DNA from: Paenirhizobium daejeonense
GTDB taxonomy: Bacteria; Pseudomonadota; Alphaproteobacteria; Rhizobiales; Rhizobiaceae
Assembly (NCBI RefSeq): GCF_014280875.1
Contig: NZ_JACLAL010000003.1
Location: 310,001 to 374,000, forward strand
Direction of reading: 5' to 3'
Length of the DNA stretch: 64,000 nt
Shown here piece after piece: positions 48,731 to 57,221 of the stretch (its first letter is position 1; every line of letters begins with the position of its first letter). The translations under genes and the position numbers were made by a program. Under the pieces are notes generated by a model. It was not told the origin of the DNA. It searched no databases and was given only the letters and a program-made list of their open reading frames with translations.

Positions 48731-49765
48731 TCAGACCCAGCCCTGCAATTCGCGGCGGACGACCTTCTCCAATACGCTCATACCTTCCGGGCTGTCGTTG
48801 AGGCACGGGATGTGCACGAATTTTTCGCCGCCGTTGTGATGGAAGATCTCGCCTGCCTCACCGGCGATTTCTTCAAGCGTTTCGAGGCAATCGGATACGA
48901 AGCCAGGGTTCATGATGGCGATACGCTTAACGCCCTCCTTGCCGAGCTTTTCCATGGTCTTGTCGGTGTAGGGTTGCAACCATTCCTCCGGTCCGAAACG
49001 CGACTGGAAGGTGACCATGAAGTTCTTCTCCGAGCGCCCGAGCCTCTCGCACAGCAGGCGACCGGTCTTCATGCAGTGGCAGTGATAGGGGTCGCCCTGG
49101 CGGAAATAGGATTGCGGGATGCCGTGGAACGAGGTGATCAGGAGTTCCGGCTCCCAGTCCAGCGTTGCCAGCTTCTTCTCGACCGATACCGCGAGAGCGT
49201 CGATATAGGCGGGATCATCGTGATAGGGCGGCACGGTGCGCAAGGCCGGTTGCCAGCGCATCTTCATCAGGTGTTCGAAAGCCTTGTCGTTGACGGTTGC
49301 CGTGGTCGATGCTGCATATTGCGGATAAAGCGGGAAGAGCAGGATCTTCTCGCAACCGGCCGCCTTCAGCGCATCGATCTTCGAGGCAATCGATGGCTGG
49401 CCGTAGCGCATTCCCCATTCGACGATGACGTTGGGCAGGTCCTTTAGCGCTTCGGACATCAGTTCGGCCTGGCTACGCGTGTAAGTGCGCAGGTAGCTCT
49501 CGTCCCTGTCCTTGTTCCAGATCGCCTCGTAGGCCTTGCCGACCTTTTGCGGACGGGTGTTGAGCACGATGCCGAACAGGATCGGATACCATTTCCACGG
49601 CGACCACTCGATGACGCGCTTGTCGGTCAGGAACTCCCTGAGATAGCGGCGCATCGAGGTGTAGTCAGTGCCATCGGGTGTGCCGAGATTGACGAGAAGT
49701 ACGCCTACCTTGCCGAAACGGACGGGCGGATGATTGGAAGGCAGGCGGGAGATGTCTGCGGTCAT
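48731..49765 (-). CDS. hemH: Ferrochelatase, 344 aa
   Basis: Inserts Fe2+ into protoporphyrin IX, the last step of heme synthesis. Family blocks: VGVLLVNLGTPDG, EKILLFPLYPQYAASTT, and the signature LITSFHGIPQSYFRQGDPYHCHC with the catalytic His, then TFQSRFGPEEWLQPYTD. ATG 49765 has AGGAACC upstream; the frame runs 24 codons further up without conservation. The proximal context (5'-nucleotidase upstream, qmcA downstream) gives no operon partner. Confidence 0.96.
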   Translation of the reverse strand: MTADISRLPSNHPPVRFGKVGVLLVNLGTPDGTDYTSMRRYLREFLTDKRVIEWSPWKWYPILFGIVLNTRPQKVGKAYEAIWNKDRDESYLRTYTRSQAELMSEALKDLPNVIVEWGMRYGQPSIASKIDALKAAGCEKILLFPLYPQYAASTTATVNDKAFEHLMKMRWQPALRTVPPYHDDPAYIDALAVSVEKKLATLDWEPELLITSFHGIPQSYFRQGDPYHCHCMKTGRLLCERLGRSEKNFMVTFQSRFGPEEWLQPYTDKTMEKLGKEGVKRIAIMNPGFVSDCLETLEEIAGEAGEIFHHNGGEKFVHIPCLNDSPEGMSVLEKVVRRELQGWV

Positions 49766-49828
49766 GTCTTGGTTCCTGCTGGTTGCACTTGATGCAATAC
49801 GAATGCAAGTGGCGCCGGGATCAGTTCT

Positions 49829-49866
49829 TAAAAGCAAAAACCGGCCCGGGGAAGCCCGGACCGGTT
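49829..49866 (-). terminator. Terminator of the 5'-nucleotidase gene
   Basis: AACCGGCCCGGG (49839-49850) and CCCGGACCGGTT (49855-49866) form a 12-bp stem with one mismatch and loop GAAG. On the minus strand it continues TTTTTGCTTTT. It lies 25 bp past the stop. Confidence 0.85.
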
Positions 49867-49891
49867 CCGTTGATGCGGCAAACTGCCCTGC

Positions 49892-51760
49892 TTACTTCGG
49901 CGGCAATTGCAGTTCCTTGCCCACGCCGATGATGTTGGGGTTCTTCAGTGTATTGGCTTCCGCGATCTTCTTCCACAGCATGCCGTCGCCATAGGTCGCG
50001 ACAGCGATCTTCCACAGGCTGTCGCCATGAACGACCTTGTAGACGGTGGCTGCGGCGGTTGCCGCGGCCGAAGCCGGAGCGGCCGTTTCCGCATTTGCAG
50101 TCGGTGCGGTGGGAGCAGCCGGTTCGGTGGCCGGTGCCTCGACCGCGGCCGAAGATGTGACTTCGGTGATGCGGCCGTCGGTATAGGGCTTGTAAGGAGC
50201 GTTCTTGGCTAGGTAGTCGGCGACCACCGTTTCGAGGCCTGGACCGAAGTCATAGGCGTTTTGGCCGCCAGTTGCGAAGATCTTGTAGCCGTCGCCTCCG
50301 GCGCGCATGTAGTTGTTGGTCGCGACGCCGTAAAGCTTTTCCGGGTCGAGCGGCACGAAGGCATCGCCTTCCTTTACTTCGACGGACACCAGACGTTTGC
50401 CGGGCTCCTTCGATTTGTCGAACGAATACTTGAGGCCGGAAACCTGCGGGAAGCGGCCGCCGCCGTCCTGAATCTGGCTCAGGCCGTTTTCAAGTGCTGA
50501 GACGATATCCGAGCCCTTGAGCTGGAAGGTGGCGAGCGTGTTCTGGAATGGAAGCACGGTCAGTACTTCGCCCATGGAGACGGTGCCGGCATCGATCGAC
50601 GCGCGCAGACCGCCGCCGTTCTGGATGGCGATGGTGATGCCCTGATCCTTGACGCGGTCGACCATGGCGTCGGCCACGAGGTTGCCCATGGTGCATTCGG
50701 CGACGCGGCAGACTTCGCGGGAACCGTCGATGGCGTCAGCCGTCTCGCCGATTTCCTTCTTCTTCAGTTCCTCGATCGGGCCGGCGAGCTCGGCCACCTT
50801 GGCGGTGTAGTCCGCATCGGGGGTGACGGATGCGTCGAGCAGGATGGGAGCGCCTTCCGCGGACTTCACCGCGCCGGTGTCATCGAAGACGACCTTTAGG
50901 TCGCCGAGATACTTGGAATAGGCATAGGCCGTGACGATCGGCACATCCTTGCCGGACGGGTTCTTGACCAGCGTCGGATAAGGGCCGGCCGCCTTTTCGT
51001 CGGTATTGGAGAGCAGGGTGTGGCTATGGCCGCCGACGATGACGTCGATGCCGTCAACCGCTGCGGCGATGCGCTGGTCCACGGTGTAGCCGACGTGAGA
51101 GAGCAGCACGATCTTGTTGACGCCCTGTGCCTCTATCTCCTTCACGGCTTCCTTCAGATAACCGATCGGTTCGGCGAAGAGGATGCTGTCGCCGGGCGAA
51201 GAGGTCTCGTCCGTATCGGTGGCGAGAACGCCGATCACAGCGACCTTCTCTGAGCCGAAATCCTTGATGATATAAGGCTTGAACTTGTCGGCGATCGGCG
51301 AGTCCAGACCTGCGAGCGTGTTGCCGGAAATCATCGGGAATTTCAGGGCTTCGATGAACTTTGCCAGTTCTTCCGGGCCGTCATCGAATTCGTGGTTGCC
51401 GATTTCCATTGCGTCGAAGCCGATGCCGTTCATGAATTCGGCGATCGGAGCGCTCTTATAGGTAGTGTAGAACAGCGAGCCCTGGAACTGGTCGCCAGCG
51501 TCGAGTGTCAGGATGTTCTTGCCGGCCAGTTCGTTGCGGCGGGTATCGATCGCACTCTTCATGCGGGCGATGCCGCCGAAGCACTCGTTCTTGCCTGCCT
51601 CTTCCGTGGAGCAGGTGGAATCGAACTTGTTGATCGCTTCGATGCGTGAATGAAAATCGTTGATATGCAGGATATTCAGCTCGAAATCGGCAAAGGCGCC
51701 GGTGGCCGAGATCGCGAGCGCGGATGCGCTCAAGAGGCCGAACCGAAGGTGTCTCAACAT
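49892..51760 (-). CDS. Periplasmic bifunctional metallophosphatase/5'-nucleotidase with C-terminal LysM, 622 aa
   Basis: UshA/YfkN-like enzyme that dephosphorylates nucleotides. Signal peptide about residues 1-24 (LLSASALAISATGAFAD). Metal-site blocks of the N-terminal domain are NILHINDFHSRIE, TLDAGDQFQGSLFY, EIGNHEFDDG and VGGHSHTLL. The C-terminal 5_nucleotid_C domain (about 320-520) contains IQNGGGLRASID and YMRAGGDGYKIF. After an Ala/Pro-rich linker the last 50 residues are a LysM motif (YKVVHGDSLWKIAVATYGDG...IIGVGKELQLP). ATG 51760 has AGGAGA upstream. LysM would anchor the enzyme to peptidoglycan; a nucleotidase-LysM fusion is uncommon. Confidence 0.93.
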   Translation of the reverse strand: MLRHLRFGLLSASALAISATGAFADFELNILHINDFHSRIEAINKFDSTCSTEEAGKNECFGGIARMKSAIDTRRNELAGKNILTLDAGDQFQGSLFYTTYKSAPIAEFMNGIGFDAMEIGNHEFDDGPEELAKFIEALKFPMISGNTLAGLDSPIADKFKPYIIKDFGSEKVAVIGVLATDTDETSSPGDSILFAEPIGYLKEAVKEIEAQGVNKIVLLSHVGYTVDQRIAAAVDGIDVIVGGHSHTLLSNTDEKAAGPYPTLVKNPSGKDVPIVTAYAYSKYLGDLKVVFDDTGAVKSAEGAPILLDASVTPDADYTAKVAELAGPIEELKKKEIGETADAIDGSREVCRVAECTMGNLVADAMVDRVKDQGITIAIQNGGGLRASIDAGTVSMGEVLTVLPFQNTLATFQLKGSDIVSALENGLSQIQDGGGRFPQVSGLKYSFDKSKEPGKRLVSVEVKEGDAFVPLDPEKLYGVATNNYMRAGGDGYKIFATGGQNAYDFGPGLETVVADYLAKNAPYKPYTDGRITEVTSSAAVEAPATEPAAPTAPTANAETAAPASAAATAAATVYKVVHGDSLWKIAVATYGDGMLWKKIAEANTLKNPNIIGVGKELQLPPK

Positions 51761-51906
51761 CGCTTTTCTCCTGTTTTCGTAAATCGGCAAACGCATGCTA
51801 CTCCGCAATCCTGTAGGTTTTTTCGTGCCTTGGAAGCGGGCGAATGTTTTCATCAAGTGGATGCGACTGCAAGGGAAAATGCTTGTCGCGCAGGCGGGCA
51901 AAAATG

Positions 51907-51938
51907 AAAAAAACCGACCAGCATGGGTGCCGGCCGGT
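51907..51938 (-). terminator. Terminator of omp10
   Basis: ACCGACCAGCA (51913-51923) and TGCCGGCCGGT (51928-51938) form an 11-bp stem with two A-C mismatches and loop TGGG; the minus strand continues with seven T. It lies 38 bp after the omp10 stop. Confidence 0.7.
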
Positions 51939-51976
51939 CTTTATTCGGAAATCATAATATCAGGGTAATCCCGCTC

Positions 51977-52342
51977 TCAGCCGCGGCGTGTGAGCGAGAA
52001 CTGGCCGCCGGAGTCCGAGGTGCAGTTGAGCTGGGTCGGGGTGACCAGCGCGCAGTTGACCTTGGATTGGGTGTTGCGCACATGCGAGGTCATGTTGATT
52101 TCGACAAGGCGATCCGAGACAGAGGTGTAGGTACCGGACGCCAGAAGCTGATTGGTGTCTGTGGTGCGGGTGGAGAATGAACCGCCCTGGAATGTCGAAA
52201 CGATACCGTTCGGATCCGACCATGCCCCTTCGACAGTCGGCGCCTGGTTGCTAACCACCGGCAAAGGCCGCGGGCCGCTCGAATAGCAGGCTGAAAGCGT
52301 CGTTGCGCAGGCCAGCAATGCCACCACGGTTGTCTTCTTCAT
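51977..52342 (-). CDS. omp10: Omp10-type outer-membrane lipoprotein (AprI/Inh-like fold), 121 aa
   Basis: A lipoprotein signal with lipobox LSAC ([14 protein letters not shown]) gives a lipidated Cys near residue 18. The mature domain matches Brucella Omp10 block by block: [62 protein letters not shown] and a FSLTRR end. The fold is the protease-inhibitor Inh barrel. ATG 52342 follows TGGAGACAACG; a frame upstream is open but unconserved. Function in rhizobia is unproven; in Brucella it is a surface-exposed lipoprotein. Confidence 0.9.
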   Translation of the reverse strand: MKKTTVVALLACATTLSACYSSGPRPLPVVSNQAPTVEGAWSDPNGIVSTFQGGSFSTRTTDTNQLLASGTYTSVSDRLVEINMTSHVRNTQSKVNCALVTPTQLNCTSDSGGQFSLTRRG

Positions 52343-52493
52343 CGTTGTCTCCAGCATGAATTTCAGCGACTCGCGGCATAGGAACCGGAAGACGTATTTT
52401 GCCGAACCATGCCGCGAAGACATGGTGAAAGCAAGGCCGCAAACCCGGTTAAAGCGCTTTATTCCGGGGTGTTTGCCCATATGGAGCTCCCGA

Positions 52494-52531
52494 AAAAGCA
52501 GAAGCCCGTCGCGGTGACGACGGGCTTCTTT
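52494..52531 (-). terminator. Terminator of hss
   Basis: AGAAGCCCGTCG (52500-52511) pairs perfectly with CGACGGGCTTCT (52518-52529) around loop CGGTGA. The minus strand continues TGCTTTTTCG. It sits 23 bp after the homospermidine synthase stop; the plus side also has TTTCTT. Confidence 0.85.
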
Positions 52532-52551
52532 CTTCATTTCCGGAGTGCGGC

Positions 52552-53994
52552 TCAGCGAACCAGAATGTTCTTGAACTGCCAGGGATCCTTCTCGTCGATG
52601 TCTTCCGGGAATAGGCCCGGACGACCGTCGAGCGGAGTCCAGTCGGTGTAGTGTCCTTCGACCGGGCCGAGATAGGGCGACTGCACTTCGAGGCAGCGCT
52701 TGTAGTCCATCTCATCGGCTTCGACGATCCCGGCCTTCGGGTTTTCAAGAGCCCAGACCATGCCGGCGAGAACGGCGGAGCTTACCTGCAGGCCGGTGGC
52801 ATTCTGGTAAGGCGCGATACGGCGGGTTTCTTCGAGCGACAGGCGCGAGCCATACCAGTAAGCGTTCTTGTCATGGCCGTAGAGCAGCACGCCGAGTTCG
52901 TCGAGGCCTTCGACCAGTTCGTCCTCATCGAGGACGTGCAGGACCGGCTGTGCGTTGCCGCCATTGCCGAACATTTCGTGCAGGGAAAGCACGGCGTCAT
53001 TGGCCGGGTGATAGGCATAGTGGCAGGTCGGACGATAGACGACCTCGCCTTCCTTCTCGACGGTGAAGTAGTCGGCAATCGAGATCGACTCGTTATGGGT
53101 GACGAGGAAGCCATATTGCGGGCCGGGTGTCGGGCACCAGGTGCGTACGCGGGTGTTGGCGCCCGGCTGCTCCAGGTAGATCGCTGCCTTGCAGCCCTTC
53201 TTGTGCTTCTTGGCGTTCTTCGGCATCCAGTTTTCATGGGTGCCCCAGCCGAGTTCTGCCGGCTGTAGACCTTCGGAAATGAAGCCTTCTACCGACCAGG
53301 TGTTCCAGAAGACGTTGAGTGGCTTCGGGTTCTTGGTGAGCTGGGTGTCGCGTTCGGCGATGTGAATGCCCTTCACGCCGACCTTCTTCATCAGCTTGGC
53401 CCAGCCTTCGCGGTCGTCTGCCGTGGGCTCATCGAACTTCACGCCGAGTTCATGAGCGACGTTGACGAGAGCCTGCTTGACGAACCAGGAGACCATGCCG
53501 GGGTTTGCGCCGCAGGTGGAAACGGCGGTGGTGCCGCCCGGGTTCTTGCGCTTCTCGGCGCGGGCCGTTTCGCGCAGCGCATAGTTGGTGCGGTCGGCGT
53601 TTTTCATGTTCTTGTCGAAGTAGAAACCGAGCCAGGGTTCGACGACGGTGTCGATATAGAGCACGTCGAGCTTGCGGCAGAGCTTCATCAGGTCGACCGA
53701 ACCGGTATCGACGGAAAGGTTGACGCAGAAGCCCTGGCCTTCGCCTGCGGTGAGCAGGGGCTTCAGCAGCTCCTTGTAGTTGTCCTTGGTGACATGGGCC
53801 TGAATGTGCTTGACGCCATGCTTGGCCAGCAGTTCGGCCTCGTCGTTGCGGGGATCGATGACCACCATCCGGCTCTTGTCGAACTTGAAGTGGCGTTCGA
53901 TCAGGGGCAGTGTTCCGCGGCCGATCGAGCCGAAGCCGATCATGACGATCGGGCCGGTGATCTCACCGTAAACCGGATAGGCTTCTGTGGTCAT
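52552..53994 (-). CDS. hss: Homospermidine synthase, 480 aa
   Basis: NAD-dependent enzyme that makes homospermidine from putrescine (or spermidine plus putrescine), the main triamine of many rhizobia. The Rossmann motif [15 protein letters not shown] is at residues 17-31, and family blocks include [27 protein letters not shown] and [20 protein letters not shown]. Length is normal for the bacterial enzyme (about 477-480). AAGGAGAACGAA precedes ATG 53994. Single-gene unit with its own terminator. It links to the polyamine-type importer and ligase at 18-25 kb by pathway, not by position. Confidence 0.96.
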   Translation of the reverse strand: MTTEAYPVYGEITGPIVMIGFGSIGRGTLPLIERHFKFDKSRMVVIDPRNDEAELLAKHGVKHIQAHVTKDNYKELLKPLLTAGEGQGFCVNLSVDTGSVDLMKLCRKLDVLYIDTVVEPWLGFYFDKNMKNADRTNYALRETARAEKRKNPGGTTAVSTCGANPGMVSWFVKQALVNVAHELGVKFDEPTADDREGWAKLMKKVGVKGIHIAERDTQLTKNPKPLNVFWNTWSVEGFISEGLQPAELGWGTHENWMPKNAKKHKKGCKAAIYLEQPGANTRVRTWCPTPGPQYGFLVTHNESISIADYFTVEKEGEVVYRPTCHYAYHPANDAVLSLHEMFGNGGNAQPVLHVLDEDELVEGLDELGVLLYGHDKNAYWYGSRLSLEETRRIAPYQNATGLQVSSAVLAGMVWALENPKAGIVEADEMDYKRCLEVQSPYLGPVEGHYTDWTPLDGRPGLFPEDIDEKDPWQFKNILVR

Positions 53995-54191
53995 TTCGTT
54001 CTCCTTGGGTGCAGCATGTGTGCAGCGATCGGGCTATCCGACATTCGCGCTCTAAATCATAGATTTCAGACATAATAAAGGGCGCTCAACGATCGGTAAC
54101 GCCAGTTTATGACGGTTGTTTTGCGGATTCATGGCGTCGTCCTCGACGGAAAGGATCCGCACACGCTCCATGTCCGCGATAGAGCAGCCTT

Positions 54192-55103
54192 TCAGGCTTC
54201 GGAGACGACGTTCCGCCTTGCTGCATCGAGCAGACAGTCGACCAGTTCTCGGCGCTTTTCCGCGAGGCCCTTGTAGTTGATCTGATCCTCCTCGAGCGCT
54301 TCGAGCTGGGCGGCCATCGAAGCTGCGAGGCGCGCGCCGTCAGGCGCTTCCATGATCGCATTCAGCGGGTCGAGATAGATGCGGACGGTAAACAGCAGGT
54401 CGCCGGTCTCCGGCAGTCGCCGCAGCACCTGACGCTCGATGCGGATGATCGCATTGGCGGCGGCAACGCCCGGTGAGTTTGGCTCGATCGCCGTCTTCTC
54501 GGGGCGGGGATGGTAAAGCGCATAGCGCCAGTTGACCGACCAGTTGTAGCGCTTGACCGGCTGGTTCACATCCAGCTTGTCGAACATGCGGTTGATGAGG
54601 GTGGCGTTGCGGGTGCCGCCCTGAAAGCCCGGAACGCCGGCATGGATCTGGTCCATCGGCTTCATGAACTTTTCCGGCAGCGACCATGAGGAGGGGAAGG
54701 CGAGGTGGGCGGCCACCAGCGTCCAGCCGTCTTCCTTCCGGCGCAGGATTAGCAGGTCGTCCTGAACGAGCGAACCGGCGCGCAGCAGCGGAGGCCTCGT
54801 TTCATCGGAAAGATCGACCGAGTGGCCGGCCATTTCGACAATATCACCGCGGCGGCTGTAAATGCCGGAATGACGGGTCGTTACGTGCTCCGTGAGAAGG
54901 GCAAGCGTCTCCCGCTGGGCATCGAGCGATTCAGGCGCCGCAAGGAAGATGTTGTCGAAGTGAGTTTTCTCCAGCGCCTTCTTTTCTGCGAGAAAGATTG
55001 CGAGATCGTCGTCGGGCTCGATCCAGTCGTTCAGGTCGATTGGGGTAAGGCCAATGGAGAAGGGCTTGGAGGAGCCGTCATAAGGTGTGTAGGTGGGGAT
55101 CAT
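54192..55103 (-). CDS. Heme-dependent oxidative N-demethylase family protein (DUF3445), 303 aa
   Basis: DUF3445 members include the alpha subunit of a dimethylamine N-demethylase. Readable blocks are YTPYDGSSKPFSIGLTPIDL at the start, AHLAFPSSWSLPEKFMKPMD, GTRNATLINRMFDKL and NWSVNWRYALYHP. The partner subunits and flavoprotein reductase of the characterised demethylase are not adjacent. It is the last gene of a run transcribed from pepF, 39 bp after the YciI gene. Activity on a methylated amine is possible but not supported by local genes. The 197 bp to hss hold only imperfect stems. Confidence 0.85.
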   Translation of the reverse strand: MIPTYTPYDGSSKPFSIGLTPIDLNDWIEPDDDLAIFLAEKKALEKTHFDNIFLAAPESLDAQRETLALLTEHVTTRHSGIYSRRGDIVEMAGHSVDLSDETRPPLLRAGSLVQDDLLILRRKEDGWTLVAAHLAFPSSWSLPEKFMKPMDQIHAGVPGFQGGTRNATLINRMFDKLDVNQPVKRYNWSVNWRYALYHPRPEKTAIEPNSPGVAAANAIIRIERQVLRRLPETGDLLFTVRIYLDPLNAIMEAPDGARLAASMAAQLEALEEDQINYKGLAEKRRELVDCLLDAARRNVVSEA

Positions 55104-55142
55104 CTTCAGTTTCGGCGGGCGAGAGGAAGATGTAGTCTCTCC

Positions 55143-55427
55143 TCAACCCTGAAGCTTTTCAAGTCCGTTGGCGACACGCGTGAGGGCGACCTCGACAATA
55201 TCGTAGTCTGCAACTCCGTGGATGGTGAAGGGATCGGCCGCGACGAAGGCCTCAATCGCGGTGCGCTCTCCAACCGCGAGCACGACGCCGCCGGTGCGGG
55301 GAACCTTGCGGCCGGAGGCGAGGAACATGCCGCTGTCATAGCCTTCCTTCACCCAGGCCATATGGGGTTCCATGTAGCGGTCGGCTTCCTCGTTCGACTT
55401 CTTGTAGGTGAGGGAGAGAATGAACAT
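55143..55427 (-). CDS. YciI family protein, 94 aa
   Basis: A small ferredoxin-like dimeric protein with the family His-Asp pair (MEPHMAWVKEG, and FTIHGVADYDIVEV). ATG 55427 overlaps the stop of the aminotransferase class IV gene by one base (TGATG), which implies translational coupling. YciI proteins are related to muconolactone isomerase-like dehydrochlorinases; no activity can be assigned here. Confidence 0.88.
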   Translation of the reverse strand: MFILSLTYKKSNEEADRYMEPHMAWVKEGYDSGMFLASGRKVPRTGGVVLAVGERTAIEAFVAADPFTIHGVADYDIVEVALTRVANGLEKLQG

Positions 55428-56056
55428 CAGGCGTCGCTTTCAACGAGTTCGGCGCGGATCAGGCCGCGCAGGGAATTGCCGACGAAGAGCTTGCGGAACT
55501 TCAGGTCCTCGAGCTTGAGCACTTCGCTGCGCGCCTTGCGTTCGCGAATGAGTTCCGCCCTCAGCACGCCCGGCAGCAGGCCGCTCGACAGGGCAGGCGT
55601 CACGAGATGGCCGTCCTCGGCTTCGGCGAAGAGGTTGGTAATGGTGCCTTCGCAGACTTCGCCGCGTTCATTGAGGAGCAGCACCTCGTCGGCCTCTTCC
55701 TTCTTGAAGGCGGCGCGTGCCTCCTCATAGGGTTCGCGGCGCGAGGTTTTGTGACGATAGAGCGCGTCGTCTGATTTCAGGCGGTTGGGCGCGATCCTGA
55801 GTTTCCACACAGTTTCTTCCGCCACCGGCTCGAAGGGCGAAGTGGTGATCTCGATCTTGCCGCGAAAGCTCATCGTCAGCCGGACGCGCAGCGGCGTGTC
55901 GCCGCCGACCTCAGCGTTCAGCTTGCCGGCGGCGTCCTGCGGCTGACGAAAGCCCAGCGCATCGGCGGAGCGACAGAGCCGGCGCAGGTGCTGGTCTAGC
56001 CGCACGAAACCTTCATCTGGTTGCCAGCGCATCGTCTCGATCAGCGAGAAATCCAT
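55427..56056 (-). CDS. pabC: Aminotransferase class IV protein, probable 4-amino-4-deoxychorismate lyase, 209 aa
   Basis: A short PLP fold type IV enzyme. The PLP lysine lies in YRHKTSRREPYEEAR, and the family block GEVCEGTITNLFAE with GLLPGVLR follows. The start is ATG 56056 (MDFSLIETMRW) with GGTAGGGGACC upstream, inside the last codons of pabB (16-bp overlap). With PabB next to it the obvious role is release of p-aminobenzoate from aminodeoxychorismate for folate synthesis. At 209 aa it is shorter than PabC of E. coli (269 aa) but typical of the PabB-linked short form. Confidence 0.88.
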   Translation of the reverse strand: MDFSLIETMRWQPDEGFVRLDQHLRRLCRSADALGFRQPQDAAGKLNAEVGGDTPLRVRLTMSFRGKIEITTSPFEPVAEETVWKLRIAPNRLKSDDALYRHKTSRREPYEEARAAFKKEEADEVLLLNERGEVCEGTITNLFAEAEDGHLVTPALSSGLLPGVLRAELIRERKARSEVLKLEDLKFRKLFVGNSLRGLIRAELVESDA

Positions 56057-57201
56057 TGGTCCCCTACCGCAAAGCGCGCCTTGAGCAGACATTCCTCATA
56101 TTCGGCCTCGGCTTTCGAATCGAAAACGATGCCGCCGCCGACATTGAAGACGGCGCGGTGGTCGTTGAAAAGTGCCAGAGTGCGGATGGCCACCGAAAAA
56201 CGCATCGGTCCCGCCGGATCGCAGTAGCCGATGGCGCCGCAATAGACGTCCCGCGGACCCTCTTCCAGCTCGTGAAGAATGCGCATCGCCCACATTTTCG
56301 GGGCGCCGGTGACCGATCCGCAGGGAAAGAGGGCACGAAAGATCTCTGACAGGCCAATGTCGGGCAGGAGCCTTGCCCTGACATGGCTGACCATCTGATG
56401 CACGGTCGGATATGTCTCGATGTCAAAGAGCTTCGGCTCCGACAGCGTGCCGACCTCGCTGATAACGGAGATGTCGTTGCGAAGCAGATCGACGATCATC
56501 CGGTTCTCGGCCTGTGTCTTCTCGTCGGCGAGCATGGCGGCGATGATCGCCTTGTCTTCTTCCGGTGACCTGCCGCGCGGGGCCGTGCCCTTCATCGGGT
56601 GGGTCTCGATCCAGCCATCGCGGTCTGTCGAGAAGAAGAGTTCGGGAGAGCGCGACAGGATGACCGGACCACCGAGATCGATGAGCGCGCCGTAATGGAC
56701 CGGCTGGCGGGCGACGAGCGACCAGAAGGCCGCGCGGGCGCTGCCGGACCAGCTTGCCGTCACCGGCATGGTGAGGTTCGCCTGATAACAGTCGCCCCGG
56801 CGGATATGCCGGTGCAGCTTGTCGAAACGCTCGCGATAGGTTTCGAAATCCCAGGCGGCGCGGGGGTCGGTCAGGAAGGGTTCTGCTGCCCGTTCTTCCG
56901 GCGCGGATGACAATGGATGATCGGGATCTTCCGGGGCATCGAAGATACCGATTGAAAGAAGCGGCGTTTCCCTGTCGTCGATGATGAGCGGGCGGAGCTT
57001 TTCCTCGAAGACATAACCTGCCTCATAGGAGACGTAGCCGGCGAGCCATCTGCCGGCCCGGCGCGCTTCTTCTAGTCTGGCAAAGGCGGGCAACACGTCT
57101 TCGGCTTTCCGCGCGGTTACGATCTCGCGCGGGTCGGCGAACAGCAGGCTTGTTCCGCGACGGTCATCGCGGAACAGCGCATAGGCGGAATGGTCAGCCA
57201 T
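56041..57201 (-). CDS. pabB: Aminodeoxychorismate synthase component I, 386 aa
   Basis: Converts chorismate with ammonia (from a PabA-type glutaminase elsewhere) to aminodeoxychorismate. The chorismate-binding domain is clear: GDCYQANLTMPV, ETHPMKGTAPRGRSPEED, AENRMIVDLLRNDIS, CGSVTGAPKMWAMRIL and GAIGYCDPAGPMRFSVAIRTL. The Lys in PMKGT marks PabB rather than anthranilate synthase, which has Ala-Gly there. It starts 20 bp after the pepF stop and overlaps pabC by 16 bp. Confidence 0.94.
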   Translation of the reverse strand: MADHSAYALFRDDRRGTSLLFADPREIVTARKAEDVLPAFARLEEARRAGRWLAGYVSYEAGYVFEEKLRPLIIDDRETPLLSIGIFDAPEDPDHPLSSAPEERAAEPFLTDPRAAWDFETYRERFDKLHRHIRRGDCYQANLTMPVTASWSGSARAAFWSLVARQPVHYGALIDLGGPVILSRSPELFFSTDRDGWIETHPMKGTAPRGRSPEEDKAIIAAMLADEKTQAENRMIVDLLRNDISVISEVGTLSEPKLFDIETYPTVHQMVSHVRARLLPDIGLSEIFRALFPCGSVTGAPKMWAMRILHELEEGPRDVYCGAIGYCDPAGPMRFSVAIRTLALFNDHRAVFNVGGGIVFDSKAEAEYEECLLKARFAVGDQWISR

Positions 57202-57221
57202 GGGGCCGGGCGTTCTCCGGT

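Noticed and set aside
54054..54066. Short palindrome AAATCATAGATTT upstream of hss
   Set aside because: Five-base arms are too short to claim without comparison, though it lies in a plausible promoter position.
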